Shown here piece by piece: positions 43,114 through 51,709 of a stretch of 64,000 nucleotides of DNA (within the stretch, counting starts at the first letter, position 1; every line of letters starts with the position of its first letter). Made by a program: the position numbers and the translations under genes. The notes below the pieces were generated by a model. The model was not told the origin of the DNA and made no database searches. It saw nothing but the letters and a program-made list of their open reading frames with translations. This stretch comes from an uncultured Eubacteriales bacterium (GTDB lineage Bacteria > Bacillota > Clostridia > Oscillospirales > Butyricicoccaceae). The stretch spans positions 1 through 64,000 of the forward strand of contig CAJTUM010000004.1 of assembly GCA_910579575.1 (NCBI GenBank). Direction: 5' to 3'.

Positions 43114-44256
43114 GTGCGGATGCACGAAAATCGTTATATCGATATCCTGCTCAAGCTGATTTACCTGGTTCTCATCGGCGGGGCGGTCTGGCTGTTTTTC
43201 AAATATGCCTTTGGGTGGACGATTCCCCTGATTATCGCCTATCTGCTGTCTCGGTTGATTTTGCGCCCTGTGGAATTTTTATGCAACAAGTTGAAAATGA
43301 ATCGCAAAGCGGCCACCGTCCTATGCACGCTGTTGGCGGTTTCCGCCTTTTGCTGGCTGGTGTTTTTCCTGGTCTCCAATCTGCTGCGGGAGGGGCTGCT
43401 GCTGGCGCAGGATCTGCCCGTTTATCTCTCCTCTCTTCAGGATAAAATCAGCCAGGCGGGCCAGACGCTCAACGCCTTTTTGGCCCGGCGTCATCTGAAT
43501 TTTTTCGACCCAGCCCTGTTGACGGCGGAGGGCCTGCTGCGGCAAATCAAGCTGCCCTCCGTCAACCTGACCCGCGTGCTGAACACCGTGGGCTCGGCGG
43601 CTTCCAGCGTGCCTTCCATCCTGATTACCCTGGTCTTTATTTTGCTGGGCACTTATTTCATGTGCAGCGAAAACCAGAAGATTTTTGGTTTTTTATCCTA
43701 TCAGATGGGCCCTGCCGCCGCGGACCTGGCCCGCAAACTCCGCTCCTTTTTCTACAACAGCGTGGGCAAATGGCTGCGCGCCCAATGTATCCTCATCTGC
43801 GTCACTTTCTGCGAGCTGTCCGTCGGCTTTTTCATTCTGGGCCTGCCCTATGCCGGGCTGCTGGCGCTGATCATCGCCTTTGTGGACGCTCTGCCCATTT
43901 TGGGCGTAGGCACGGCGCTGCTGCCCTGGGCCGCCGTCTCGCTGCTGACCGGCGAATTTCGCCGGGCGTTGACGCTGCTGATTCTCTACCTTGTGGTGCT
44001 GACCGTGCGCAACATGATCGAGCCCCGCATCGTCGGCGGCCAGCTGGGGCTGGACCCTTTTGCGACTCTGCTGTGCATTTATTTTGGATATCGTATCGCC
44101 GGCTTCGCTGGGATGTTCATTGTGCCGGTGATTGTGCTCACCGTCATCAAATTGCAGGAATGGGGCTATATCAACCTGAGCCGACGCAGACGAAGCCGAA
44201 AAACCCTGCCGGACCAAGCGCCCGACGACTCGCTGGATGGCAGGGGCGGAAAATAG
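43114..44256 (+). CDS. YtvI-like AI-2E-family permease
   Basis: A 380-residue polytopic protein with about eight helices, including two N-terminal pairs and the conserved later helices GLPYAGLLALIIAFVDALPILGVG and VGGQLGLDPFATLLCIYFG of the AI-2E transporter family. The sporulation protein YtvI has the same length and layout. The GTG start follows AAGGAGGGG. YtvI is sigma-E-controlled in Bacillus, but its molecular role is not known. The basic tail (SRRRRSRK) is cytoplasmic. Confidence 0.85.
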   Translation: MRMHENRYIDILLKLIYLVLIGGAVWLFFKYAFGWTIPLIIAYLLSRLILRPVEFLCNKLKMNRKAATVLCTLLAVSAFCWLVFFLVSNLLREGLLLAQDLPVYLSSLQDKISQAGQTLNAFLARRHLNFFDPALLTAEGLLRQIKLPSVNLTRVLNTVGSAASSVPSILITLVFILLGTYFMCSENQKIFGFLSYQMGPAAADLARKLRSFFYNSVGKWLRAQCILICVTFCELSVGFFILGLPYAGLLALIIAFVDALPILGVGTALLPWAAVSLLTGEFRRALTLLILYLVVLTVRNMIEPRIVGGQLGLDPFATLLCIYFGYRIAGFAGMFIVPVIVLTVIKLQEWGYINLSRRRRSRKTLPDQAPDDSLDGRGGK

Positions 44257-44315
44257 CTCCGCCCCTGCTTTTGGCGGGTCTTCTAAAATTTTTTCAGATT
44301 TTTTTGAAAAAACCC

Positions 44316-44344
44316 TTGCCAAGGGGGAAAACTTGTGTTATAGT
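44316..44344 (+). promoter_or_regulatory. Sigma-A promoter of the tRNA-Thr/tRNA-Tyr pair
   Basis: TTGCCA, 17-base spacer, TATAGT, 38 bases before tRNA-Thr. Confidence 0.8.
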
Positions 44345-44382
44345 ATTTCTTGCGTTCAGTACTGTGTTTCAAACGCAGATAA

Positions 44383-44458
44383 GCTGGTGTAGCTCAGCTG
44401 GTAGAGCAGCTGATTTGTAATCAGCAGGTCGGGGGTTCGAATCCGTCCACCAGCTCCA
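44383..44458 (+). tRNA. tRNA-Thr(TGT)
   Basis: Acceptor GCTGGTG/CACCAGC, D-arm GCTCAGCTGGTAGAGC, anticodon stem CTGA/TCAG with loop TTTGTAA giving TGT, T-arm GGTTCGAATCC, encoded CCA. Confidence 0.95.
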
Positions 44459-44467
44459 ATTTTATAA

Positions 44468-44552
44468 GGGAGAGTTCCCGAGTGGCCAAAGGGGGCAGAC
44501 TGTAAATCTGTTGCGTTTCGCTTCGATGGTTCGAATCCGTCCTCTCCCACCA
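44468..44552 (+). tRNA. tRNA-Tyr(GTA)
   Basis: Acceptor GGGAGAG/CTCTCCC, anticodon loop CTGTAAA giving GTA, a long variable arm (TTGCGTTTCGCTTCGA region) as expected of class II tRNA-Tyr, T-arm GGTTCGAATCC, encoded CCA. Nine bases after tRNA-Thr. Confidence 0.95.
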
Positions 44553-44553
44553 A

Positions 44554-44588
44554 CCCCGAAAACCTTTAGTTTTCGGGGTTTTCTTTTT
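44554..44588 (+). terminator. Terminator of the tRNA pair
   Basis: Stem CCCCGAAAAC / GTTTTCGGGG with a 5-base loop, then TTTTCTTTTT. Confidence 0.9.
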
Positions 44589-44617
44589 CCAAATTTCCAA
44601 AAGAGGAGGCTTGCCAA

Positions 44618-45496
44618 ATGGTCAATACCGCTTGGTCGGATCGAATTCAGCCCATAGGGACTCTGTATCTCTCCCGTCGGCTTCGGTTTTCCGACGAATA
44701 TCAAGCCCAGTACCAAACCGCCTTTTCGCTCGACCCAGGCGTTGAAACAATTCTGGAAATCGGCTGCGGCCCAGGCGCTTTTGCCCAATCTCTGGCTCGC
44801 TGGTATCCCAACGCCCACGTTACCGGCATCGATCTGGATACAGCGTTTATCCAATTCGCCGCCCGACAAGCGCCCAATATCCGATTTTTACAAGCAGACG
44901 CCGCCAACCTGCCCTTTGAAGAGGGTTCTTTTGACGTTACGGTTTCCAATACGGTCCAAGAGCATCTGCCGCCTGACAAATTTTTTGGTCAACAATATCA
45001 GGTTCTCAAGCCTGGAGGGCTTTGCCTGGTTCTTTCCGCCCGGCGGGGCGTCAGTCTCTCCGCCCCCTGTGTCGCCGAGCGAAGCCCATTGGAGCAGGAA
45101 ATCTGGAAACGAGCGGAACGCTTTTTTCAAAGCAACGACCGCGGTCTTTCTGTGGGGCAATATTGGATGAATGAACGAGAACTGCCTGTCGCTATGGCTC
45201 AAGCCGGCTTTCGCCATATTTCCACTTCGTATCTGGCCGTCAACCTGACCCCGGACAACCCGGACCATTCCTCGGAACAGGCGTTGGCTATGATCAACGC
45301 CAACCGTCAAAACGATCTGGACGCCATAGCTTCCCTAACCTGCGTCGCCCCCGGTCTGGCAGCCTCTTGGGAGCTGGAAGAAGTAAAGGCGCAAATCAAC
45401 CGGCGATACGACCGCCGCCTCCAACTTTACCAAGCCGGAACGCCGCAATGGGATACCGACGTCTCTCTGACCATGATTATCCGCGGCGTGAAATAG
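44618..45496 (+). CDS. Class I SAM-dependent methyltransferase
   Basis: A 292-residue protein. The Methyltransf-11/25-type core begins near residue 42: ILEIGCGPGAFAQSLARWYP (SAM glycine loop), VTGIDLDTAFIQFAARQAP, FLQADAANLPFEEGSFDVTV, VLKPGGLCLVLSARRG. The C-terminal 130 residues are helical with an extra lid. AAGAGGAGG precedes the ATG. It is a single-gene unit between two terminators. The substrate is unknown; small-molecule methylation is likely. Confidence 0.9.
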   Translation: MVNTAWSDRIQPIGTLYLSRRLRFSDEYQAQYQTAFSLDPGVETILEIGCGPGAFAQSLARWYPNAHVTGIDLDTAFIQFAARQAPNIRFLQADAANLPFEEGSFDVTVSNTVQEHLPPDKFFGQQYQVLKPGGLCLVLSARRGVSLSAPCVAERSPLEQEIWKRAERFFQSNDRGLSVGQYWMNERELPVAMAQAGFRHISTSYLAVNLTPDNPDHSSEQALAMINANRQNDLDAIASLTCVAPGLAASWELEEVKAQINRRYDRRLQLYQAGTPQWDTDVSLTMIIRGVK

Positions 45497-45591
45497 CCTC
45501 CCAAAAACGGAGAGCCCCCAAGCGAACAAGAGCACGCCTCCTGCGGCTGGGTTCGCGGTTTGGACGCTTCGGGAAACCGAAAAAAGGCCGT

Positions 45592-45627
45592 AAAAACGGC
45601 GGGATTTGACATCCCGCCGTTTTTTTG
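45592..45627. terminator. Bidirectional terminator
   Basis: Stem AAAAACGGCGGGAT / ATCCCGCCGTTTTT with a 5-base loop and further T, between the convergent methyltransferase gene and the 45.7-kb gene. Confidence 0.88.
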
Positions 45628-45720
45628 TAAGAGATCGCCAAAGCCGCGCCTGGGGTCTCCTGCGTCGGTTGTCCGCAGCAAACTTCCAAAAATTTTTTGA
45701 ATGTTTTGGCGCTTGCCTGA

Positions 45721-46182
45721 CTACAAAAAGCAATGATTTTCATCAAATTGTTCTTCCCGCTCTTCGATCCATTCCTCCAGCTTCTGGAGCCGCTGAATCA
45801 GCAGGTTCTGCTTCTGTGAAACGTCTTCCCCTCGATAATCCACAAAGGAGGCCCAGCCCTCCAGGTCGGCGCTAATGTCTTGATGCAGCATTTTGCAGAA
45901 ATCCAACATACTGGTATAAGAACGCTGGACGAGGGCCGTCTCTTTGCCCTGGGGCTCTCGATTTTCCCCTTCAACCATGACATAACAGCTCCAATAGCTT
46001 ACCAGGCAGAGAAAGCGCCCAGGCTCCAGAAAGCCCTTCACACAGAAAGGCAGCATTGTTTCCAGGCCGTGAACGGCCTGTTCCAGCCATTCAAAGGGAA
46101 CGTCGTCCAGGTAGCTCAGGCCGTAGGCGCTCGTTCCATCCAAATGAAAATCCGTCCATCCGTGAACCGGCTTTGTCAGCAA
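45721..46182 (-). CDS. Uncharacterised acidic protein, possibly immunity-like
   Basis: A 153-residue soluble acidic protein. It begins with a short sheet-like part, FHLDGTSAYGLSYLDDVPFE, then WLEQAVHGLETMLPF and FLCLVSYWSCYVMVE. The second half is helical (LIQRLQKLEEWIEEREEQFD). The TTG start lies behind GGGGGGAG and overlaps the HAD gene by 7 bp. Size, acidity and the sheet-then-helix layout recall small immunity proteins, but I recognise no family. The genomic link to a phosphatase gives no functional clue. Confidence 0.6.
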   Translation of the reverse strand: MLTKPVHGWTDFHLDGTSAYGLSYLDDVPFEWLEQAVHGLETMLPFCVKGFLEPGRFLCLVSYWSCYVMVEGENREPQGKETALVQRSYTSMLDFCKMLHQDISADLEGWASFVDYRGEDVSQKQNLLIQRLQKLEEWIEEREEQFDENHCFL

Positions 46183-46829
46183 CCTTCTCCCCCCTGTTCC
46201 ATCGGTTCCAGCAGCTCCAGCAGCTGAGACGGCGCGTCAATCACAGCAACCGGTTTTTGGGCTTGTCCAAAACCATAGCGGGCAAAGAGAAAGGGAATTT
46301 CCGCCTCTTTGGCGGCCTGCTCGTCGCCGGCGGTGTCGCCTATGTAGACCGGGGCGCGCAAGCCGTTGCGGCGGCAGATCAGCCGGTTGTTTTCCCCTTT
46401 TTGCAGACCGGTAGCGCCAAAGCACTCAAAATCCTTGAAATATTTTCCCAATCCGCTGGCTTGGAAAAAGCATTGGATATAGCCGTCTTCGCAGTTGCTG
46501 ACGATAAAGAGGGGCGCCCAAGCGGAGAGGGCGGCCAGCGTCCTCTCCAACTCTGGGTATAGCTTGCCCCCCTGCCGGGCCAAAACCCGGTGTTCCTCTT
46601 GGCAGCATTCCTCCATCAGCGCCGCCTGGCTCTGAGGGCTTTCGCCGGGAAACATCCGCCGGCCGATTTCGTCCATAGGCAGGCCCATATATCCCTCCAG
46701 CTCCTGAGCTGTCAGCGGCGGACGAAGACCCGGACGGCGGCCGATCGCCTGATTCCAGGCCAGACGGATCTGTTCCACAGCGTTCCACAGCGTGCCGTCC
46801 AGGTCAAAAATAATTCCGTCCGTTTTCAT
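46176..46829 (-). CDS. HAD-superfamily hydrolase (phosphoglycolate phosphatase-like)
   Basis: A 217-residue HAD phosphatase with a helical cap. Motif I is IIFDLDGTLWNAVEQ (nucleophile DxD, residues 9-11). Motif II is FIVSNCE, motif III a Lys in LQKGENNRL, and motif IV VYIGDTAGDEQAAKEA. It is of the Gph/PgmB group by size and cap position. The substrate is a phosphorylated small molecule, not predictable. GGAG sits 8 bases before the ATG. Coupled to the 45.7-kb gene and 23 bp after the M13 peptidase gene. Confidence 0.92.
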   Translation of the reverse strand: MKTDGIIFDLDGTLWNAVEQIRLAWNQAIGRRPGLRPPLTAQELEGYMGLPMDEIGRRMFPGESPQSQAALMEECCQEEHRVLARQGGKLYPELERTLAALSAWAPLFIVSNCEDGYIQCFFQASGLGKYFKDFECFGATGLQKGENNRLICRRNGLRAPVYIGDTAGDEQAAKEAEIPFLFARYGFGQAQKPVAVIDAPSQLLELLEPMEQGGEGC

Positions 46830-46852
46830 CCCATTTTCTCCTTTTCCCCAAG

Positions 46853-49186
46853 TTACCAGATCTGGGCCCGGTCCTCCGGCGGCAGGTACATTCCGTCGTC
46901 AGGGCCGATTTCATAAGTCTGATAAAATTCCTCAAAATTCTGCATCGTGCGGTTGACCCGCACCTTGTTGAAGCTGTGAACGTCCATATTGGCCAGCATT
47001 TGCAGATAATCCCGGCCGGCGGTTAGCGTCCAGCAGCGAGCCATGCTGGAAAACAGCAGATTGTAATCCGGGTTTTCCAAGCTCTTGGCCGCTTCCAGCA
47101 CACAGGCCATACCGCCCAGATCGGCAATGTTTTCGCTGAGAGTCTGCGCGCCGTTGTTGGCGAAGCCAGGGGCGGCCTCTGGGCCGTCGTAAACCTGTCG
47201 AACCTTATCGCACAGCTGCTGAAAACGCTCATAATCCTCGGGCTGCCACCAGTTGACGGCGTCTCCCTTTTCATCAAATTTGGCGCCGTTGTTGTCAAAG
47301 CTATGGGTAATTTCGTGGGCGATCACCACGCCGATGCCGCCCAAATTCTGCTCCCGCGGGGCGTCCACATCGTAAAACGGCGCCTGCAAAATGCCCGCTG
47401 GAAAGACGATTTCATTGGCGGTAGCGTTATAATATGCATTGACGGTATAGGCTGTCATCGCCCATAGGCTCTTATCCGTCTGTTGGCCTTGAAAGGCGTT
47501 TTGCCAATCCCGGGCGGCCAGCGTTATCTTCAGGGCGTTTTGGTAATAACTGTCTGTAAATTCCACATCGTCCAAATAGCTTTCCCAGCTGTCAGGGTAT
47601 CCGATTTTGATATTCATGGTTTCCAGCTTGCGAATCGCCTTGTCCTTGGTGGCCTGGCTCATCCAATCCAGCTTTTGCAGCCGGTTTTGATAGACCTGGA
47701 TGAACTCCTTGACCATGGACGTCACATCCTCCTTGGCCTGAGCGGAGAAATGACGCTGAACGTAAATCTCGCCGATCTGGTTGCCCAACAGCTGCTGAAC
47801 GGTCAACGCCGCCTGTTCCTCTGGGCTTTTGCTGCCGTCCACGCCGTAAAAAGCCTGCTGGAACCGGGCGTTGACCTGATCGACCTGGCCGCTGAGCGTC
47901 GGACCATAGCCTTGAATCAGGCTCAGGCGCAGCCAGTCCTTCATGAGCTCCAAATGCTGATCGTCAAAATAGAGCGCCGCAGCTTTCAGCAAGCCTGGGT
48001 CTGACACCAGAATGCTCTCCTCCTGCTTCAAGCCGTCGGCGGCCAGCATCTGCTTCAGGTCTACCCCAGGAAACAGCTGTTGGAGCTGCTCCAGGGTGTA
48101 AAGATTATAAATTTTATCCACATTTCCGCTGTCTTCCACATTCATGGCCGCTTCCGCCAGCGGCTGTTGCGCCTCTGCCAAGCGTCGAGCCCCAGCCTGA
48201 GCCTGCTCTTCGCCAACGCCCGCCAGCTTCAGCAGCTCCGCCACAGCCCAGCGATATTGGTCCATAATGTTGCCGCCAGCATTGAAATACTCTTTCGGCA
48301 GATCGGAAGACAATGCGCTGAACTGCAGCAAGTATCTGTCGCTGTCTTTGAAATCGATGGTCAGGGAGAAGCGTCCCAAGGCCGGCAGGCCCAGCTGCCG
48401 GCTGATCTGGTTCCGAACCTTCATCAGCTCCGCCATGGTTTGGGCCGAATCAACTTGATCCAGGTAGGGCTTCAGCGGGCTCAAATCCTCTACCTGGCCC
48501 TGCTTCACCGCCAGCACGCCTCGGTAAAGAGCGCCGATTTTCTGCTCGGAGCCCTTGGCGTCCTTGTTCTGGGCCGCCTGCTGGATGATCTCCTGTACCT
48601 GTGCGTTGATTTTGGCCGTCATCTCGTACATAGCGCCATTGGCCGCTTCGCCGGCAGGGATCTGGCTGCTTTCCAGCCACTGCTTGTTCACAGCGGCATA
48701 ATAATCGTCCTTCAGGTTGCTGGCCTTCAGCGCCCAGACCCGGCGGATCATCAAATCCAGCTGTTCCGCCGTCACCGGGCTGTTGGGGTTCAAATGTCCT
48801 TGGCCGTCTCCGGCCAGGACGCCTGCCGCCGCCAACCCGCCGATTTCCGAAGCCGCCCAGGCCGGAATATCTTCAAACGTTACGCCGGCATACCCCGCCC
48901 GCTTGGCGTCTCCCTGGGGTTCTGGCAGCGAGCCGAAGGCCCGGGCGAGCATGACCATCGCTTCGGCCCGGGTCACCAGCCGATCCTCGTTCAGGCCGTT
49001 GCCGTCGCCCTGGATGATATCCGACTTTTGTAGGCCGGGGTTATAGTCGTCCGCCGCGGTCAGCAAAGTTTCCACAACCTGTATCCGAGTCAGCTGTTGC
49101 GAGCCGTCTGCTGCAAAAACAGGGCAGGCCAGCGCGAAAGCCAGGACAGCGGCCAGCGCCGCCGCCAGCCATCTTTTTTGTCTCAT
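46853..49186 (-). CDS. SLH-domain cell-surface M13 (neprilysin-like) metallopeptidase
   Basis: About 777 residues. Signal peptide (1-25) is followed by two SLH repeats (about 30-150; LVTRAEAMVMLARAF, PVTAEQLDLMIRRVW). M13 N-domain begins DDYYAAVNKQWLESSQIPAG. The catalytic domain has VNAYYNATANEIVFPAG, the zinc motif HEITH at about residue 624 and ENIADLGG with the third ligand Glu at about 685. The protein ends in IW, as in this family. Usually M13 proteins are membrane-anchored; here SLH domains take that job. Start ATG is 10 bases behind GGAGG. Confidence 0.93.
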   Translation of the reverse strand: MRQKRWLAAALAAVLAFALACPVFAADGSQQLTRIQVVETLLTAADDYNPGLQKSDIIQGDGNGLNEDRLVTRAEAMVMLARAFGSLPEPQGDAKRAGYAGVTFEDIPAWAASEIGGLAAAGVLAGDGQGHLNPNSPVTAEQLDLMIRRVWALKASNLKDDYYAAVNKQWLESSQIPAGEAANGAMYEMTAKINAQVQEIIQQAAQNKDAKGSEQKIGALYRGVLAVKQGQVEDLSPLKPYLDQVDSAQTMAELMKVRNQISRQLGLPALGRFSLTIDFKDSDRYLLQFSALSSDLPKEYFNAGGNIMDQYRWAVAELLKLAGVGEEQAQAGARRLAEAQQPLAEAAMNVEDSGNVDKIYNLYTLEQLQQLFPGVDLKQMLAADGLKQEESILVSDPGLLKAAALYFDDQHLELMKDWLRLSLIQGYGPTLSGQVDQVNARFQQAFYGVDGSKSPEEQAALTVQQLLGNQIGEIYVQRHFSAQAKEDVTSMVKEFIQVYQNRLQKLDWMSQATKDKAIRKLETMNIKIGYPDSWESYLDDVEFTDSYYQNALKITLAARDWQNAFQGQQTDKSLWAMTAYTVNAYYNATANEIVFPAGILQAPFYDVDAPREQNLGGIGVVIAHEITHSFDNNGAKFDEKGDAVNWWQPEDYERFQQLCDKVRQVYDGPEAAPGFANNGAQTLSENIADLGGMACVLEAAKSLENPDYNLLFSSMARCWTLTAGRDYLQMLANMDVHSFNKVRVNRTMQNFEEFYQTYEIGPDDGMYLPPEDRAQIW

Positions 49187-49303
49187 GTTCAATTTTCCTC
49201 CTTTTTCTTCGCTTTCAGTTTTCCCGCTCTTCTTTTCATGATACGCTCTTTTATAGGCAAAATCAATGATGAAAATCCTTAAGGTTTGGCAAAACGTCCT
49301 GGT

Positions 49304-49945
49304 TCATCCAATCCATTTTGCCGCCGCCAGCGCCAACAACAGTCCGCCGGCCAGCCAATCAGCGTCTCCTTTGCCCGCTTGGCGCAGACGGCCTCCCACC
49401 CCGACGCCTCCCGCCAACAGCGCCGCGGTCATAGCAAAGGCCAGCAGAGCGGTCAGGGACCCGGCGCCGCCGGTCAGGCCGGCGCCCAGCCCGGCGGCGG
49501 CTCCGTCCAACGATAACGCCGCCCCCAGAGCCAAGCCCTCCCCCAGGGAAATGCTGCGAGAGAGGTCGGCGTCCGCTTTGGCCGGGTCGGCGTATACCCG
49601 CAGAATGCAGCGGAAATCCAGCAGACGAAAGCTGACTTGGCCGGCGTCTGCCCGCCGAATGCGCTTTTTCAAAGCGCCGCCGCCGATCTTGCCGCAGCCC
49701 AGCAGCGCTAAGGTCAAAGCGCCGATCCAGCGGGCCGTTCCTGCGGCAAGCATCGGCTCCAACCATCCGCCCAACAGCATACCGGCGGCCAATATGCCGG
49801 CGCAGCACCCTGCCGCGGCTAAAACGGCGGCTCGGGTCAACCGAACCCCCGAAGCCCCGTACCCCATTCCCGCAAAAAAGGCGTCCAGCGACAAGGCCGC
49901 CGCCAACGCTGTCATTTGTATCAAATCAGAAAACCATCCAGACAA
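49304..49945 (-). CDS. YtaF-like sporulation membrane protein
   Basis: A 213-residue protein with six helices in two three-helix halves. Each half starts with the same motif, AAALSLDAFFAGMGYG and ALGAALSLDGAAAGLGAG, as in the MntP/YtaF family. A cytoplasmic loop (about 96-125) lies between. YtaF is a sigma-E-dependent protein in Bacillus, while MntP exports manganese. The length and loop fit YtaF better. Alanine- and glycine-rich even for this genome. No neighbours in an operon. Confidence 0.82.
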   Translation of the reverse strand: MSGWFSDLIQMTALAAALSLDAFFAGMGYGASGVRLTRAAVLAAAGCCAGILAAGMLLGGWLEPMLAAGTARWIGALTLALLGCGKIGGGALKKRIRRADAGQVSFRLLDFRCILRVYADPAKADADLSRSISLGEGLALGAALSLDGAAAGLGAGLTGGAGSLTALLAFAMTAALLAGGVGVGGRLRQAGKGDADWLAGGLLLALAAAKWIG

Positions 49946-50057
49946 GGGTCTTCTCCTTTCGCGCTTTTTTCCATCCTATGCGAAAAAGAAACCAACCGCC
50001 ATTCTTTTAGCGAAGACCCAGGGACCCGCCTTAGGCGGGCAAAAAGCTTTTCATGAA

Positions 50058-50085
50058 AAAACAAGCGCTTCAAGGCGCTTGTTTT
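50058..50085 (-). terminator. Stem-loop terminator
   Basis: ACAAGCGC / GCGCTTGT palindrome with a 6-base loop, then TTTTTT on the minus strand. Confidence 0.7.
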
Positions 50086-50369
50086 GGATGGAAGCCGATT
50101 CGACCATGGCTTATCGATCAAATAAATGGAAATATCAAAAGCATTGGGAGGTCGGTTGGGTTTGGGAGAAAATTTTACAGAGGAAGAAAACTCCTTCACA
50201 TCCGCCTCATAGGATTGCAGAAATTTGCAATAATCGCAGTGAAATTCCGTCCAGATTGTCGAAACATTTTTACTCTCGCCGTTAAAAATCATATAAGCGA
50301 GATGCATTGCATCGGATACGCCCAATCCTTACCGCCGCCGCGCCTGGAGGCCGCTTCTTCCCTGTAATG

Positions 50370-50402
50370 CAACAATAAGCGCCTAAAGGCGCTTATTGTT
50401 GG
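50370..50402 (-). terminator. Stem-loop after the rhodanese-LysM gene
   Basis: Near-perfect AACAATAAGCGCC / GGCGCTTATTGTT palindrome, 40 bases beyond the stop codon. It lacks a strong T-run. Confidence 0.55.
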
Positions 50403-50442
50403 ATTGGTTTTCATCATGGCCGGAGGAAAGCGCAAGCAGATT

Positions 50443-51543
50443 TTAGGCCGGCAGTTTCAGTTCCTGGCCTACGTTGATGCGCTCAGGGTTGCGGATGATA
50501 TCCTGGTTGAGCTGATAAATCTCGTTCCAGCGGGCGCCGCTGCCCAGCTGATCCCGAGCAATGTTCCACAGGCAGTCGCCGGATTGGACGATATAAATCT
50601 TCGCCTGGGGCTGAGCGGGAGTAGGCTGAGGCTCCGGCTGCGGCGCAGGCGAAACAGGGGCGGATTCCGCCGGCTTTTCCGGCTCCGCAGGTTTTTCCGG
50701 CTCTGCGGCCTGATCGGAAACCGTGGGCAGATTGGCCTTGTTCCAGCCGTTGTTCATGCCGCTTTGCACATTCAGCGCCTGGAAACCGGAAGCGATCAGC
50801 ACGGCCACTGTCTGTGAGGACTGCTGGCCGGAATTGCACACCACGGCGATGGTCTTATCCCGAGGCAGCTGGTCGATATAGCCGCCCATCTCCAAGTAGG
50901 GGACGTTGACGGCGCCTTCAATATGGCCCTTGGCAAAGGTTTCGGCGTCCCGTACATCCAACACAAAATAATCGTCCAAGCGCTCGTTCAGGTCGGCGGG
51001 CTTGACGACGTTGTTGCCCTCGGGGATGGTCATGGCCGTCCGAGCGGCCTCCAGCAAAGCGGCTTCGGTTTCATTCAGCCGCGCCTTTTCGGCGGGGACA
51101 AATTCATGAGCTTCCGTTTCCAGGGGCGTATCCTCCGTCACAGAGCCCATGCCGCCGCTGAGAGAATACGCGTTAAAGCCGGCCAAGCGCAAAGAGCCCA
51201 CGATCTGGCCGGCGGTCTGGCCGGAATAGCAGGCGACCACAATCCGCCGCTCCCGGGGCAGCTGGTCCAAAAACTTCACAACCTCGACAAAGGGGATGTT
51301 GACGGCGCCTTTCAAGTGGCCCTTGGCGTAGTCTTCGGCGCTGCGGATATCCAAAATCAGCGAATCTCCCGCTTCTGCAATCTCCAGCGCCTTTTCCAGA
51401 GAAATCATGTTTTTGCCGTCTGCTTTTTCAAAATAGGTTTTGGCCGCCTCAAAAGCGGCTTCCGCCGGCTCCACGGCCAGCGCCATAGCGGAAACTCCCG
51501 CCAGCATCGCCGCGGCCAGCAGCAAAGAAATCAATTTTTTCAT
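50443..51543 (-). CDS. Exported protein with two rhodanese domains and LysM
   Basis: A 366-residue protein. Signal peptide (1-23). Two rhodanese domains follow (about 42-135 and 172-265), each with its own nucleophile Cys: RIVVACYSGQTAG and TIAVVCNSGQQSS. A Pro/Glu/Ala linker leads to a C-terminal LysM module (IYIVQSGDCLWNIARDQLG). Rhodaneses transfer sulfur and are normally cytoplasmic; here signal peptide and LysM place both on the cell wall. AAAAAAGGAG precedes the ATG. A possible thiosulfate-, sulfide- or disulfide-handling role outside the cell is inference. Confidence 0.88.
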   Translation of the reverse strand: MKKLISLLLAAAMLAGVSAMALAVEPAEAAFEAAKTYFEKADGKNMISLEKALEIAEAGDSLILDIRSAEDYAKGHLKGAVNIPFVEVVKFLDQLPRERRIVVACYSGQTAGQIVGSLRLAGFNAYSLSGGMGSVTEDTPLETEAHEFVPAEKARLNETEAALLEAARTAMTIPEGNNVVKPADLNERLDDYFVLDVRDAETFAKGHIEGAVNVPYLEMGGYIDQLPRDKTIAVVCNSGQQSSQTVAVLIASGFQALNVQSGMNNGWNKANLPTVSDQAAEPEKPAEPEKPAESAPVSPAPQPEPQPTPAQPQAKIYIVQSGDCLWNIARDQLGSGARWNEIYQLNQDIIRNPERINVGQELKLPA

Positions 51544-51709
51544 TCCGGTATGCTCCTTTTTTATCGGGCTTTCTGTTGAGCGACCGCCTGCGCCTCCGGT
51601 CCGCCGGCGGTCGCCCAAGCGCTGGTTTATCCTATCATCCAGAAAAGCCATTGTCAATTTTTATAGAAAAAATCGATAAATTCTCCGAATCGCCACGCCT
51701 TTTTCCGGG

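Larger units (their letters stand above)
49946..50442. other. Intergenic region with two hairpins and a doubtful frame
   Basis: A minus-strand frame (about 50325 to 49921) contains protein-like stretches such as TIWTEFHCDYCKFLQSYEAD, but it lacks a good ribosome-binding site and runs straight through a strong terminator hairpin at 50058-50085. I take it as a decayed gene or chance frame. A second hairpin is at 50370-50402. Confidence 0.4.

Noticed and set aside
49921..50325. 134-codon minus-strand gene
   Set aside because: It runs through a strong terminator hairpin and has no ribosome site; possibly a decayed gene, not a working one.
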